From: JAJXXT01 sp963764465
GTDB lineage: Bacteria > Pseudomonadota > Alphaproteobacteria > Acetobacterales > Acetobacteraceae
Assembly (NCBI GenBank): GCA_963764465.1
Contig: CAVXSO010000007.1
Span: 496,001-560,000 of the forward strand
Direction of reading: 5' to 3'
Length of the DNA stretch: 64,000 bases
In this document: positions 1 to 9,737 of the stretch, piece after piece
How positions within the stretch are numbered: position 1 is the first letter of the stretch
How the letters are laid out: every line of letters begins with the position of its first letter
The notes under the pieces: model-generated
The model's database searches: none
What the model was told of the DNA's origin: nothing
The model's input: the letters and a program-made list of their open reading frames with translations, nothing else
Made by a program: the position numbers and the translations under genes

Positions 1-2617
1 GGGCCACCGGCACCCGGTAGGGCGAGCAGGAGACGTAGTCGAGCCCGACGCTTTCGCAGAAGGCGATGGATTGCGGATCGCCACCATGCTCGCCGCAGAT
101 GCCGAGCTTGAGCGCGGGCTTGGTGGCCCTGCCCTTCTCCACCGCGATGCGCACCAGCGCGCCGACGCCCTCGATGTCGATGGAGACGAACGGATCGCGC
201 GGCAGGATGCCCGCCTCGACATAGGCGGGCAGGAACTTGCCGGCGTCGTCGCGCGACAGGCCGAACGTGGTCTGGGTGAGGTCGTTGGTGCCGAAGGAGA
301 AGAAGTCCGCCACGCCCGCGATGGCGTCCGCGGTGAGTGCGGCGCGCGGCAACTCGATCATCGTTCCGATCGTGTACTCGATGGTGATGCCGGTTTCCTT
401 CGCCACCGCCTCCGCCTGGCGGACGACCTGGGCGCGGGTGATCTCGAGCTCGCGGCGGACGCCGACGAGCGGGATCATGATCTCCGGCACCGGCGCCTGC
501 TCGCCCGCGCGCACCACCTCGACCGCGCCCTCGAAGATGGCACGCGCCTGCATCTCATAGATCTCGGGATAGGTGATGCCGAGGCGGCAGCCGCGATGGC
601 CGAGCATCGGGTTCGCTTCCGCGAGGTCGGAGGCGCGACGGGACATCGTTGCAATATCGGTACCGAGCGCCTGTGCGACTTCCGCCAGCTCCGCCTCGCC
701 ATGCGGCAGGAACTCGTGCAGCGGCGGGTCCAGCAGACGGATGGTAACTGGCAAGCCCGCCATGATGCGGAACAGGTCGCGGAAATCGTCGCGCTGGAAC
801 GGCAGCAGGCGCGCCAGCGCCGCGCGGCGGCCGGTCTCGTCCTCCGCCATGATCATCTGCCGCACGGCACCGATGCGCGCGGGGTCGAAGAACATGTGCT
901 CGGTGCGGCAGAGCCCGATGCCTTCGGCACCGAATTTGCGCGCGGTCTCGGCATCGAGCGGCGTCTCGGCGTTGGCGCGCACCTTCAGCCGGCGCACGGA
1001 ATCCGCCCAGCCCATCAGCGTACCGAAATCGCCGGAAAGAGAAGGCTCGACCATCGCCACATGGCCGACGAAGACCTCCCCGGTTGCGCCGTCGAGCGTA
1101 ATCGTCTCACCGGCGCGCAGCGTGCGGCCGCCCGCGGCGATGGTCTGCGCACCATAGTCCACCGCCATGCCGCCGGCACCTGCCACACAGGGCCGGCCCA
1201 TGCCGCGCGCGACGACGGCAGCGTGGCTGGTCATGCCGCCGCGCGTGGTGAGGATGCCGCGGGCAGCGTGCATACCGTGGATGTCCTCGGGACTGGTTTC
1301 GATGCGCACCAGGATCACCGCCTCGCCCTTCGCCGCGCGCGCCTCCGCCTCATCGGCGGAAAATACGATGGCGCCGGCGGCGGCACCGGGACTCGCGGGC
1401 AGGCCCTTGGCCAGCAGCGTGCGCTTCGCCTCAGGGTCGAGCGTGGGGTGCAGGAGCTGATCCAGCGAAGCGGGCGCCACGCGGCGGATCGCCTCCTCGC
1501 GGTCGATGAGGCCTTCCTGCGCCATCTCCACGGCGATGCGCAGGGCGGCGCCGGCGGTGCGCTTGCCGTTGCGTGTTTGCAACATGTACAGCTTGTTGCA
1601 TTGGATGGTGAACTCGATGTCCTGCATATCGCGGTAGTGCTTTTCGAGCGTCGCACGCACGCCGAGCAGCTCGCGATAGGCATCTGGCAATGCCTGCTCC
1701 ATGCTGGTCTCGTCGGGCTTGGCGCGTGCATGGGACAGCGGCTGCGGCGTGCGGATGCCGGCGACCACATCCTCGCCCTGGGCGTTGATGAGGTACTCGC
1801 CGTAGAAGATGTTCTCGCCGGTCGACGGATCGCGCGTGAAGCAGACGCCGGTCGCGCAATCCTCGCCCATGTTGCCGAACACCATCGCCTGCACGTTCAC
1901 CGCCGTGCCCCAGTCCGCGGGAATGTCGTGCAGCTTGCGGTACGTGTTGGCGCGCGGATTCATCCAGGAGCCGAAGACGGCGCCGATGGCACCCCAGAGC
2001 TGCTCCCATGGGTCCATCGGGAAGGGCTTGCCGGTCTCGGTGCGGACGGTGTCCTTGTAGCCCTCCACCACCTCCTGCCAGTCGGCGGCGGTGAGCGCGG
2101 TGTCCTCGATCACGCCGCGATCAAGCTTCACTGCCTCGATGATTTCCTCGAAGCGGTGATGATCCACGCCGACCACGACGGAGCCATACATCTGGATGAA
2201 GCGGCGATAGGAATCCCAGGCGAAACGAGCATCGCCGGAAGCGTTGGCCAGCCCCTGCACCGTCGCGTCGTTGAGGCCAAGATTGAGCACCGTGTCCATC
2301 ATGCCGGGCATGGAGACGCGCGCGCCGGAGCGGACGGAGACGAGCAGCGGGGACGCGGCATCGCCGAAGGAGAGGCCGACCGCCTTCTCCACATCCGCCA
2401 GCGCCGCGCGTACCTGTGCGTCCAGGTCCGCGGGGTATTGCCGGCCGCCCTCGTAGAACGCCGTGCAGACTTCCGTGGTGATGGTGAAGCCGGGCGGCAC
2501 CGGCAAGCCGATCGAGGCCATTTCCGCCAGGTTCGCGCCCTTGCCGCCGAGGAGGTTGCGCATCGAGGCGCTGCCCTCGTTACGACCTGCTCCGAAGCTA
2601 TAGACCCATTTCGTCAT
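1..2617 (-). CDS. ppdK: Pyruvate, phosphate dikinase (3' end beyond window)
   Basis: Interconverts pyruvate, ATP and phosphate with phosphoenolpyruvate, AMP and pyrophosphate in the cytosol; it can feed gluconeogenesis or run glycolytically. About 872 codons are visible, so only roughly the last 20 residues are missing. The N-terminus MTKWVYSFGAG and glycine-rich ATP-grasp start (NLLGGKGANLAEM) are typical. The phosphohistidine motif GGMTSHAAVVARGMG puts the catalytic His near residue 465, and GICGEHGGDP puts the catalytic Cys near residue 841. The start at 2617 is preceded by AAGGAG overlapping the end of glyS, 15 bases upstream. It is therefore probably the third gene of a glyQ-glyS-ppdK operon. 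Confidence 0.97.
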   Translation of the reverse strand, partial: MTKWVYSFGAGRNEGSASMRNLLGGKGANLAEMASIGLPVPPGFTITTEVCTAFYEGGRQYPADLDAQVRAALADVEKAVGLSFGDAASPLLVSVRSGARVSMPGMMDTVLNLGLNDATVQGLANASGDARFAWDSYRRFIQMYGSVVVGVDHHRFEEIIEAVKLDRGVIEDTALTAADWQEVVEGYKDTVRTETGKPFPMDPWEQLWGAIGAVFGSWMNPRANTYRKLHDIPADWGTAVNVQAMVFGNMGEDCATGVCFTRDPSTGENIFYGEYLINAQGEDVVAGIRTPQPLSHARAKPDETSMEQALPDAYRELLGVRATLEKHYRDMQDIEFTIQCNKLYMLQTRNGKRTAGAALRIAVEMAQEGLIDREEAIRRVAPASLDQLLHPTLDPEAKRTLLAKGLPASPGAAAGAIVFSADEAEARAAKGEAVILVRIETSPEDIHGMHAARGILTTRGGMTSHAAVVARGMGRPCVAGAGGMAVDYGAQTIAAGGRTLRAGETITLDGATGEVFVGHVAMVEPSLSGDFGTLMGWADSVRRLKVRANAETPLDAETARKFGAEGIGLCRTEHMFFDPARIGAVRQMIMAEDETGRRAALARLLPFQRDDFRDLFRIMAGLPVTIRLLDPPLHEFLPHGEAELAEVAQALGTDIATMSRRASDLAEANPMLGHRGCRLGITYPEIYEMQARAIFEGAVEVVRAGEQAPVPEIMIPLVGVRRELEITRAQVVRQAEAVAKETGITIEYTIGTMIELPRAALTADAIAGVADFFSFGTNDLTQTTFGLSRDDAGKFLPAYVEAGILPRDPFVSIDIEGVGALVRIAVEKGRATKPALKLGICGEHGGDPQSIAFCESVGLDYVSCSPYRVPVA

Positions 2618-2632
2618 AGGCGTCGTGGCTCC

Positions 2633-4690
2633 TTATCCCTCGATGCGGGAAAACTCGGCGACTAGGTTCATGGTGGCGCGGACGCGGGCGAGCAGGGCCA
2701 GACGATTGCGGCGCAATTCCGGCACCGGATCGTTGACCATCACCTCCGTGAAGAACGCATCCAAGGGCCCCCGCAATTCGGCAAGGGCCGCCATGGCGCC
2801 AGTAAAGTTCTGTTGCGCCAGCGCGGCGGGCACGGCCTGTTGGGTGCTGGCGGCGGCGGCAGCCAGGACCTGCTCGCTCGCGAACCTGAGAAGACCCGGC
2901 GCCACCGGCCCGTCATGCGGCCCGTCCTTGGCTTCCTCGATGCGCAGGATGTTGGCGGCGCGGCGGTAGCCGGCCAGCAGGTTCGCGCCCTCCGGCGTCG
3001 CGAGCACGCTGGCCACGGCATCGGTGCGTGCGAGGAGGCGGACGAGGTCGTCGTCGAGCCCGGCGCCGAGCACGGCGGCAAGCACGTCGTGGCGAGCACC
3101 CTCGGCACGCAGTTGCACGCGCAGGCGCTCCGCGATGAAAGCGAGCACTTCTTCGACGACGGCGAGGTTCGCGAGTTCTGCATAGCCAGCGACGGCATCG
3201 GCAAGGACCGGCCGCAGGGCGAGGCGCAGCCCACCCTCGCGCAGGACGCGGATAACGCCGAGCGCCGCGCGGCGCAGCGCGAACGGATCGCCGGCGCCGG
3301 TGGGTTTCTCGCCGACGGCAAAGAATCCGACCAGCGTGTCCAGCTTGTCCGCCAGCGCCACGGCGGCGGCAAGCGGCTCGGTGGGCGGCGCCTCGTTGGG
3401 GCCACGCGGCGCGTAATGGGTGCGGATGGCGGCGGCGACACCTTGTGCCTCGCCGTCGTGCGCCGCGTAGTAGCCGCCCATCACGCCCTGCAGCTCCGGG
3501 AACTCGCCAACCATGCCGCTCGCGAGATCGGCCTTGCAGAGGATGCCGGCGCGGCGGGCGAGATTGGCGTCCGCCCCCAGCGCCGCCGCAATGGTGCCGG
3601 CGAGCGCCGCGAGGCGCCTCGCGCGAGCGCCCTGGCTGCCGAGGCGGGCGTGGAAGGTGACGGCGTCGAGTGCTGGCAGGCGGTCCTGCAGCTTCGTGCG
3701 GCGGTCGAGATCCCAGAAATGCCGCGCGTCGGCAAAGCGGGCGCGCAGCACGCGCTCGTTGCCGGCGACGATCGCCGCGCCGCCATCGTCCGGGATCACG
3801 TTGGCGACGAAAGCGAAACGATCCGCGGCGTTGCCGTCTGTGCCGCGCAGCGCGAAGTAGCGCTGATTCACGCGCATCGAGACCTGCATCACCTCGGGCG
3901 GCAGGTCCATGTAGGCAGCGTCGATGCGGCCAAGCATGGGCACGGGCCATTCGACGAGGCCCGCGACCTCGTCGAGCAGGCCGGGGTCGTCCACGACCGC
4001 GAGCCTCTCGGCGGCGGCAAGTTTCTCCACCCCTTCCTTGACGAGGCGCTTGCGCTCGCTGGCATTGACGATGACGAAGCGCGCCCTGAGTTCGTCGGCC
4101 CATTGGCCGGCGCTGGCGACGGCGAATGGGCCCGGCGCGAGAAAACGGTGCCCTTCCGAAACGTCGGCGGAGGCAAGGCCGTGGCCGTCATCCTCGCCCT
4201 GGCGCAGATCGAAGGGTACCACCGTGCCGTCGAGGAGGCAGATGATGCGGCGCAGCGGGCGCACCCAGACGAACTGACTGGTGCCGCCCCAGCGCATCGA
4301 TTTCGGCCAGGGGAAGCGACGCAGCAGGTCCGGCAGGGCTGCGGCGATCAGTGCCGCGGCGGGACGCGCGGGCAGGTTACGCTCCAGTACCAGGAAGCCA
4401 TTTTCCTCCCGCAGGTCCTTCCGCGTGGCGCCGTGCTTGCGCAGGAAGCCTTCCACGGCCTGCGGCGGCGCCGAGGCACGGGGGCCGCGCTCGGACTGGG
4501 TGCTCGCGGGCACTTCCGCCGCGATGCTGGCGGCGAGCGCGATTCGGCGCGGGCCATACCAGGTGCGGACATCGGCAACCTTCAGCTCCGCGAGCGCGGC
4601 GGCGAGCAGGCGCGCGAGATCGGCCGCCCCGCCGGCCTGCATGCGCGCGGGGATTTCCTCGCCGAACAGCTCGATGAACAGCTCCGGCAT
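2633..4690 (-). CDS. glyS: Glycyl-tRNA synthetase beta subunit
   Basis: Beta subunit of the bacterial alpha2beta2 glycyl-tRNA synthetase, which charges tRNA-Gly. The 685-residue length matches the family. The N-terminus MPELFIELFGEEIPARMQ is the classic GlyS start, and the C-terminal half has the HD-like and anticodon-binding region expected of the family. The ATG at 4690 is chosen because it shares one base with the glyQ stop (TGATG) and because homology begins exactly there; a longer open frame upstream lies inside glyQ. The coupled arrangement suggests the two subunits are made in step. Confidence 0.97.
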   Translation of the reverse strand: MPELFIELFGEEIPARMQAGGAADLARLLAAALAELKVADVRTWYGPRRIALAASIAAEVPASTQSERGPRASAPPQAVEGFLRKHGATRKDLREENGFLVLERNLPARPAAALIAAALPDLLRRFPWPKSMRWGGTSQFVWVRPLRRIICLLDGTVVPFDLRQGEDDGHGLASADVSEGHRFLAPGPFAVASAGQWADELRARFVIVNASERKRLVKEGVEKLAAAERLAVVDDPGLLDEVAGLVEWPVPMLGRIDAAYMDLPPEVMQVSMRVNQRYFALRGTDGNAADRFAFVANVIPDDGGAAIVAGNERVLRARFADARHFWDLDRRTKLQDRLPALDAVTFHARLGSQGARARRLAALAGTIAAALGADANLARRAGILCKADLASGMVGEFPELQGVMGGYYAAHDGEAQGVAAAIRTHYAPRGPNEAPPTEPLAAAVALADKLDTLVGFFAVGEKPTGAGDPFALRRAALGVIRVLREGGLRLALRPVLADAVAGYAELANLAVVEEVLAFIAERLRVQLRAEGARHDVLAAVLGAGLDDDLVRLLARTDAVASVLATPEGANLLAGYRRAANILRIEEAKDGPHDGPVAPGLLRFASEQVLAAAAASTQQAVPAALAQQNFTGAMAALAELRGPLDAFFTEVMVNDPVPELRRNRLALLARVRATMNLVAEFSRIEG

Positions 4691-5550
4691 CAGGCGGGCT
4701 CCTCGCCGGCCACCCAGGTTTCGCAACAGGATTTCGCCAAAGCGCGCACGCGGCCGATATAGGAGGCCCGCTCGGAGACCGAAATAACGCCACGAGCGTC
4801 CAGCAGGTTGAACAGGTGGCTCGCCTTGATGCACTGGTCATAGGCCGGCAGCGCCAGCCTCTCGCGCAGCAGGGCGGCGCACTCGGCCTCGGCATCCTGG
4901 AAATGGCGCGCCAGCATCGCGGTGTCCGCGTGCTCAAAATTGTGCGCGGAGTATTCCCGCTCGGCGCGCAGAAAGACGTCGCCATAGGTGACGCCGCGGC
5001 CGTTGAAATCCAAGTCGTAGACACGTTCCACGCCCTGAACGTACATCGCCAGCCGCTCGAGCCCGTACGTCATCTCGAAGCTGGGCACGGTCAGCGGAAT
5101 GCCGCCCATCTGCTGGAAATAGGTGAACTGGCCGACCTCCATCCCGTCGCACCAGACTTCCCAACCCAGGCCCCAGGCGCCGAGCGTCGGTCCCTCCCAA
5201 TCGTCCTCGACGAAACGGAAATCATGCCGGCGGGGGTCCAGCCCGAGCTCGCGGTAGCTGGCGAGCAGCATGTCCTGCGCCGCTTCCGGCGACGGCTTCA
5301 TGATCACCTGGTACTGGTAATAGTGCTGCAGGCGGTTGGGATTTTCGCCGTAGCGGCCATCCGAGGGCCGGCGACTGGGCTGGACGTAGGCGGCCGCCCA
5401 GGGTCGCTCGCCCAGCGCGCGCAGCGTGGTCGCCGGGTGAAAAGTGCCGGCGCCCATCTCCACATCGTAGGGCTGGAGGATGACGCAGCCCTGCCGCGAC
5501 CAGAAGCCGTGGAGGCGCAGAATGAGGTCCTGGAACGAGGGGTCGGCCAT
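4690..5550 (-). CDS. glyQ: Glycyl-tRNA synthetase alpha subunit
   Basis: Alpha subunit carrying the class II catalytic core that activates glycine and transfers it to tRNA-Gly. 286 residues, close to the usual length. The sequence starts MADPSFQDLILRLHGFW, and contains QGCVILQPYDVEMGAGT and YVQPSRRPSDGRYGENPNR, which are diagnostic of bacterial GlyQ. ATG at 5550 is the first in-frame start giving the conserved N-terminus. It is divergent from the CoA-binding gene at 5656, so the 105-base gap should hold promoters in both directions. Its stop overlaps the glyS start. Confidence 0.97.
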   Translation of the reverse strand: MADPSFQDLILRLHGFWSRQGCVILQPYDVEMGAGTFHPATTLRALGERPWAAAYVQPSRRPSDGRYGENPNRLQHYYQYQVIMKPSPEAAQDMLLASYRELGLDPRRHDFRFVEDDWEGPTLGAWGLGWEVWCDGMEVGQFTYFQQMGGIPLTVPSFEMTYGLERLAMYVQGVERVYDLDFNGRGVTYGDVFLRAEREYSAHNFEHADTAMLARHFQDAEAECAALLRERLALPAYDQCIKASHLFNLLDARGVISVSERASYIGRVRALAKSCCETWVAGEEPA

Positions 5551-5655
5551 TGGTTCAGCGCTGATTCCCTGATGTGCGGCGTTCTTGACGCGGTGCAACA
5601 CGCGGAGCAAGCCCCCTCGGCCCGGAACCAGCGGCAGAACCCGGAGGCGAGCGGC

Positions 5656-6093
5656 ATGGCGGTGGACGGACTGGACGATGCGACAATCGCCGCGATCCTG
5701 CGGCACACCCGGCGGGTCGCGCTCGTCGGCGCCTCCGCCAACCCGGACCGGCCCGCCAACGAGATCCAGGCCTGGCTGCAGGGACGCGGCTACGACGTGA
5801 CGCCCGTGAACCCCGGGCTCGCGGGACAGACGCTGCTGGGGCGGCGAGTGGTCGGCAGCCTCGCGGAGGCGGCGCCGCTCGAGATGGTGGACGTGTTCCG
5901 CAACCCCGCCCATGTGGCCCCGATCGTGGACGAGGCGATACGGCTGGGGGCGCGCGTGGTTTGGATGCAACTCGGCGTCGTGCACCAGGCGGCGGCGGCG
6001 AAGGCCCGGGCGGCGGGGATCACGGTGGTGATGGACCGTTGTCCGCTGACCGAAACGCGCCGGCTGGGGCTGGGGCGGCTCACCGGCGCCTGA
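5656..6093 (+). CDS. CoA-binding domain protein (YccU-like)
   Basis: Small cytosolic Rossmann-fold protein of 145 residues of the YccU/COG1832 CoA-binding family; the physiological role is unknown. Visible features are RVALVGASANPDRPANEI near residues 20-37 (nucleotide/CoA-binding loop), PVNPGLAGQTLLGR, and WMQLGVVHQAAAAKA followed by a conserved Cys in VMDRCPLTE. A ribosome site (GGAGGCG) lies 8 bases before the ATG at 5656; a longer open frame upstream is antisense to glyQ and is not used. The same fold forms the N-terminal part of the NDP-forming acyl-CoA synthetase at 45864-48020, but here it stands alone. Confidence 0.9.
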   Translation: MAVDGLDDATIAAILRHTRRVALVGASANPDRPANEIQAWLQGRGYDVTPVNPGLAGQTLLGRRVVGSLAEAAPLEMVDVFRNPAHVAPIVDEAIRLGARVVWMQLGVVHQAAAAKARAAGITVVMDRCPLTETRRLGLGRLTGA

Positions 6094-6175
6094 ACCCGCG
6101 TCCATCCGCGACCAGGCTTGCTTGAACCCGAGCGGGCCGGGGGCCAGATTGGCCGCACGCCATGGAGCACCCGGA

Positions 6176-7087
6176 ATGACCAACGAGGAACGCGACCTCA
6201 TCACGCAGTTCATCCAGCGCGTCGGCGGGCCGGCGGCGGCGGGTGGCTTCGCCGGCTCGGTGCCGGCGACAACCGCGCTACCGCCGATCGACCGCGACGC
6301 TGATGCGCTGCTCGCGGACCTGTTTCAGCGCTCTCCCGAGGCGCGGTACCGGGTGACGCAATACGCCTTCGTGCAGGAGCACGCGCTGGCGGAGGCACAG
6401 AATGCGATCCGGCAGTTGCAGGGCCAGCTGTCGCAGGCCCAGGCGCAGTTGCAGGCCCAGGCCCAGGCGCAGCAGCAGCCAGCGCCCTCGCCCTGGGGTG
6501 CCGCCGCGCAGCCGCAACCGGCCCGCGGCGGCCTGTTTGGCATGTTCGGCAGCCAGGCGGCGCCGCAGCCGCCGCCGCAGCCGCAGGCCTATGCTCCGCC
6601 GCCATCAGCGCCGCAGCAGCCGCAATACGCGCCCGGCTATCAGCCCGGCATGTTCCAGCAACAGGGGACGGGCTTCCTCGGCTCCGCGCTGCGCACCGCG
6701 GCTGGCGTGGCGGGGGGCATCTTCGCGGCCGACGCGCTGATGGGGCTGTTCGGCGGGCGCGGCGGGTTTGGCGGCGGCTTCGGCGGTGGCGGGTTCGCCG
6801 GTGGCGGCAACCCCATCGTCGAGAACAGTTTCGGCAACGCGGGCAACAACCCCTGGGGCGGCAATCCCATGGGAGGAGGCGCCGACCCCTATGACCAGGG
6901 CGGTGCCACGAAGGATTTCGACCAGGGCAGCGGGGGCGGCTGGACCGATAATTCCGGTGGCGGCGGCACGGACAGCTCGGGCGCGGCCGACCCCGGCGGC
7001 TGGACGGACAGTTCCGGCTCCGATCCCGGCGGGTTCGACAACTCCTCCGACACCGGCGGGTTCGATAACGATCCCAACAGCATCTGA
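6176..7087 (+). CDS. DUF2076 family protein
   Basis: A 303-residue protein of the DUF2076 family, function unknown. The N-terminus MTNEERDLITQFIQRVGG and the helical segment (LLADLFQRSPEARYRVTQYAFVQ) are conserved in the family. They are followed by a Gln/Ala-rich coiled-coil-like stretch, a Pro/Gln-rich linker and a short region with GGIFAADALMGLFGG. The last ~90 residues are Gly/Asp/Ser-rich (WTDNSGGG, WTDSSGSD, GGFDNSSDTGG), probably disordered. ATG at 6176 is preceded by GGAG; an upstream in-frame start at 6122 would add residues without homology. The LysR gene follows 11 bases downstream on the same strand. Confidence 0.85.
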   Translation: MTNEERDLITQFIQRVGGPAAAGGFAGSVPATTALPPIDRDADALLADLFQRSPEARYRVTQYAFVQEHALAEAQNAIRQLQGQLSQAQAQLQAQAQAQQQPAPSPWGAAAQPQPARGGLFGMFGSQAAPQPPPQPQAYAPPPSAPQQPQYAPGYQPGMFQQQGTGFLGSALRTAAGVAGGIFAADALMGLFGGRGGFGGGFGGGGFAGGGNPIVENSFGNAGNNPWGGNPMGGGADPYDQGGATKDFDQGSGGGWTDNSGGGGTDSSGAADPGGWTDSSGSDPGGFDNSSDTGGFDNDPNSI

Positions 7088-7098
7088 CCGGCAGCCGG

Positions 7099-7992
7099 AT
7101 GCGCTACCCGGACCTCGACATCGACCTGCTGCGCTGCTTTGCGACCGTCGCCGAGCAGGGCGGGTTCACGGCGGCGGGCAACGTGCTCGGGCTCACGCAG
7201 TCGGCGGTCAGCCTCAAGATCAAGCGGCTCGAGGATGTGCTTACGCGGCGCGTCTTCGCGCGCACCAGCCGGCGGCTCGCGCTGACGCCGGAAGGTGAGA
7301 TGCTGCTGGTCTATGCGCGCCGGCTGCTGTCGCTGAACGACGAGGCGGTGCGGCGGATGATCGCCCCACCCGTACAGGGCCGGCTGCGGCTCGGGGTCGC
7401 GGACCATTTCGTGCCGCATCACCTGGCGCCGATCCTGGCGCGCTTCGCGCGCACCTACCCCGATGTGCACCTGGAGGTGGAAGTGGGCCGCAGCCATGAG
7501 CTGCGGGCTGCGTGCGAGCGCGGCAAGCTCGACCTCGTCATCGGCAAACGCCGCGAGGGCGAAACAGCGGGCACGCGGATCTGGACCGAGAGTCTCGCCT
7601 GGGTCGGTGCGGCCGACGCTGATCCCGGGCGGTTCCTGCCGGAGGGCGGGCGCAACGCGCCGCTGCCGCTGGCGATGCTGCCGCCGGGCTGCATGTTCCG
7701 CGACCGGGCACTGGCCACGCTCTCGCGCGCCAACATTCCGCACGAGATCGTCTATGTTTCGGCGAGCCTGCTCGGTGTGATCGCCGCGGCGGAGGCGGGG
7801 CTGGCGGTCACCGTGCTCGGGCGCAGCACGCTGACGCCGGGGCTCGCGGAGGTGACCGGCCTGCCCTCGCTCGGTGTCGCGGAGATGGCGATCTTCGGCG
7901 ATGCCGAGGGACGCTCGGCGCTGGTCGATCCGCTGGTGGGCTTCATCCGCGAGAGCCTGGCGGCGACCGTGGCGCTGCGGCCGGCGGCGTAG
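7099..7992 (+). CDS. LysR family transcriptional regulator
   Basis: 297-residue LysR-type regulator. Residues about 5-65 form the winged helix-turn-helix (DLLRCFATVAEQGGFTAAGN, LTQSAVSLKIKRLE); residues about 90-295 form the periplasmic-binding-like effector domain (GRLRLGVADHF; LEVEVGRSHELRAAC). It resembles LysR members from metabolically diverse alphaproteobacteria, but the effector cannot be named. It is only 11 bases after the DUF2076 gene and convergent with ychF, so no divergent target gene is apparent. Autoregulation would be normal for the family. Confidence 0.92.
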   Translation: MRYPDLDIDLLRCFATVAEQGGFTAAGNVLGLTQSAVSLKIKRLEDVLTRRVFARTSRRLALTPEGEMLLVYARRLLSLNDEAVRRMIAPPVQGRLRLGVADHFVPHHLAPILARFARTYPDVHLEVEVGRSHELRAACERGKLDLVIGKRREGETAGTRIWTESLAWVGAADADPGRFLPEGGRNAPLPLAMLPPGCMFRDRALATLSRANIPHEIVYVSASLLGVIAAAEAGLAVTVLGRSTLTPGLAEVTGLPSLGVAEMAIFGDAEGRSALVDPLVGFIRESLAATVALRPAA

Positions 7993-8043
7993 GATCGGGG
8001 CCTCGGGCCCCAAGGCCCCAGCGGATGCGGGCCGAGCGCGCCC

Positions 8044-9138
8044 TCAGACGTTGAAGCGGAACAGCAGCACGTCGCCGTCCTGCACGGTGTAGTCGCGGCC
8101 CTCGATGCGCAGCCTTCCCGCCTCGCGCGCGCCCGCTTCGCCCTTGAGCGACACGTAGTCGTCGTAGGCGATGGTTTCGCAGGCGATAAAGCCGCGCTCG
8201 AAGTCGCCGTGAATCACGCCGGCTGCCTGCGGCGCCCTGGTGCCGCGCGCGATGGTCCAGGCGCGCGTCTCCTTCGGTCCGACGGTGAAATAGGTGATCA
8301 AGCTCAACAACTCGTAGCCCGCGCGCACCACGCGATCGAGACCGGATTCCTCGAGGCCGAGTCCGGCAAGGAACTCGCCCCGCTCCTCCTCCGGCAGCTG
8401 CGCCACCTCCGCCTCGATCGCGGCCGAGACGACGACATGCGCCGCACCCTCCGCCGCCGCCCGCGCCGCGACCTTGGCCGAGAGTGCATTGCCGGTCGCG
8501 GCCGCGGCTTCCTCGACGTTGCTCGCGTAGAGCACGGGCTTGGTGGTGAGCAGTTGCAGGCGCTTCGCCGCCGCCTCCTCGCCCCTGGGGATCGCGGTGC
8601 GGGCCGGCTTGCCCGCGCGCAGGGCGGCGAGGATCGGCTCGATCACCGCCAGCTCCGCGATCGCCGATTTGTCGCCGCCGCGCACGCGCTTGGTGAGCGC
8701 CGGCTCGCGCTTCTCCAGGCTCTCGAGATCCGCCAGCATCAGCTCCGTCTCGACCGTCTCCGCGTCGCGCAGCGGATCGACGCCGCCCTCGACATGCACG
8801 ACATCCGTGTCCTCGAAGCAGCGCAGCACGTGCACGATGGCATCGACCTCGCGGATATTGGCGAGGAATTGGTTGCCCAGGCCCTCCCCGCGCGAGGCGC
8901 CACGGACCAGGCCCGCGATGTCCACGAACTCCAGGCTGGTGGGCACGATCTTCGCCGACTTGCCGATGGTAGCGAGCACGGAAAGGCGCGGGTCGGCGAC
9001 GGCGACGCGACCCACGTTCGGCTCGATGGTGCAGAACGGGTAGTTCGCCGCCTGCGCCGCGGCCGTCGCGGTCAGCGCGTTGAACAGCGTCGACTTGCCG
9101 ACATTGGGCAGGCCCACGATGCCGCAGTTGAAACCCAT
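8044..9138 (-). CDS. ychF: Ribosome-binding ATPase YchF
   Basis: Obg-related P-loop ATPase of 364 residues that binds ribosomes and acts in translation and stress responses. The sequence shows the Walker A motif in MGFNCGIVGLPNVGKST, DIAGLVRGASRGEGLGN (G3/switch region) and the C-terminal TGS-like domain ending in YTVQDGDVLLFRFNV. The ATG at 9138 overlaps the pth stop as TGATG; a GTG three bases earlier is possible but less likely. It is the last gene of rplY-pth-ychF, a widespread alphaproteobacterial operon. Confidence 0.97.
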   Translation of the reverse strand: MGFNCGIVGLPNVGKSTLFNALTATAAAQAANYPFCTIEPNVGRVAVADPRLSVLATIGKSAKIVPTSLEFVDIAGLVRGASRGEGLGNQFLANIREVDAIVHVLRCFEDTDVVHVEGGVDPLRDAETVETELMLADLESLEKREPALTKRVRGGDKSAIAELAVIEPILAALRAGKPARTAIPRGEEAAAKRLQLLTTKPVLYASNVEEAAAATGNALSAKVAARAAAEGAAHVVVSAAIEAEVAQLPEEERGEFLAGLGLEESGLDRVVRAGYELLSLITYFTVGPKETRAWTIARGTRAPQAAGVIHGDFERGFIACETIAYDDYVSLKGEAGAREAGRLRIEGRDYTVQDGDVLLFRFNV

Positions 9139-9716
9139 CACCCGTTCTCCTGCATGCGCAGGGCGAGCCTGCTCATGAATGCCTCGTTCTCGCCGCGGGC
9201 CAGCATTGGCGCCGCATCGGCGACCGCGCCCAGCATGGTCGCGAGCCAGTCCTCGTCGTCCCTGGCGAAGCTGCCCAGCACCCAGCCATGCACCCGCGCC
9301 TTGTCGCCGGGATGACCGATGCCGAGGCGCACGCGCCAGTATTCCGGCGTGCCCAGCATGCGGTCGATGCTGCGCAGTCCGTTATGCCCGGCAGCACCAC
9401 CGCCCTTCTTCACCCGCACCTTGCCGGGGGCGAGGTCGAGCTCGTCGTGAAAGACCGTGACCGCCTCCGGCATCAGCTTGTGGAAGGCGGCGGCGGCCTG
9501 CACGGATTCCCCGCTGTCGTTCATGTAGGTCAGCGGCTTGAGCAGCAGGACACGCTGCATCCCGATCCGCCCGTCCGCGGTAAGGCCGCGGAACTGCCGC
9601 CGCCACGGCGCGAAGCCGTGTTCGACGGCAATCGTGTCCACCGCCATGAACCCGATATTGTGGCGGTGGCGCAGCATCCCGGGCTCCGGGTTGCCGAGGC
9701 CGACCCAGAGTTTCAC
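9138..9716 (-). CDS. pth: Peptidyl-tRNA hydrolase
   Basis: Releases peptides from prematurely dropped peptidyl-tRNA in the cytosol. 192 residues, normal for bacterial Pth. The catalytic region is recognisable as WVGLGNPEPG with RHRHNIGF (catalytic His near residue 19), although the usual YxxTRHN spacing is slightly diverged. PLTYMNDSG and VFHDELDLAPGKVRVKKGGG, followed by GHNGLRSI, give the conserved Asn and Asp residues. It sits 21 bases after rplY and overlaps ychF by one base. Confidence 0.97.
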   Translation of the reverse strand: MKLWVGLGNPEPGMLRHRHNIGFMAVDTIAVEHGFAPWRRQFRGLTADGRIGMQRVLLLKPLTYMNDSGESVQAAAAFHKLMPEAVTVFHDELDLAPGKVRVKKGGGAAGHNGLRSIDRMLGTPEYWRVRLGIGHPGDKARVHGWVLGSFARDDEDWLATMLGAVADAAPMLARGENEAFMSRLALRMQENG

Positions 9717-9737
9717 GACACGGCTCCGTGGCCGGCG

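Noticed and set aside
71..2665. 864-codon open frame on the plus strand opposite ppdK
   Set aside because: High GC content creates long antisense frames; the minus-strand frame is a clear pyruvate phosphate dikinase and this product has no domain-like features.
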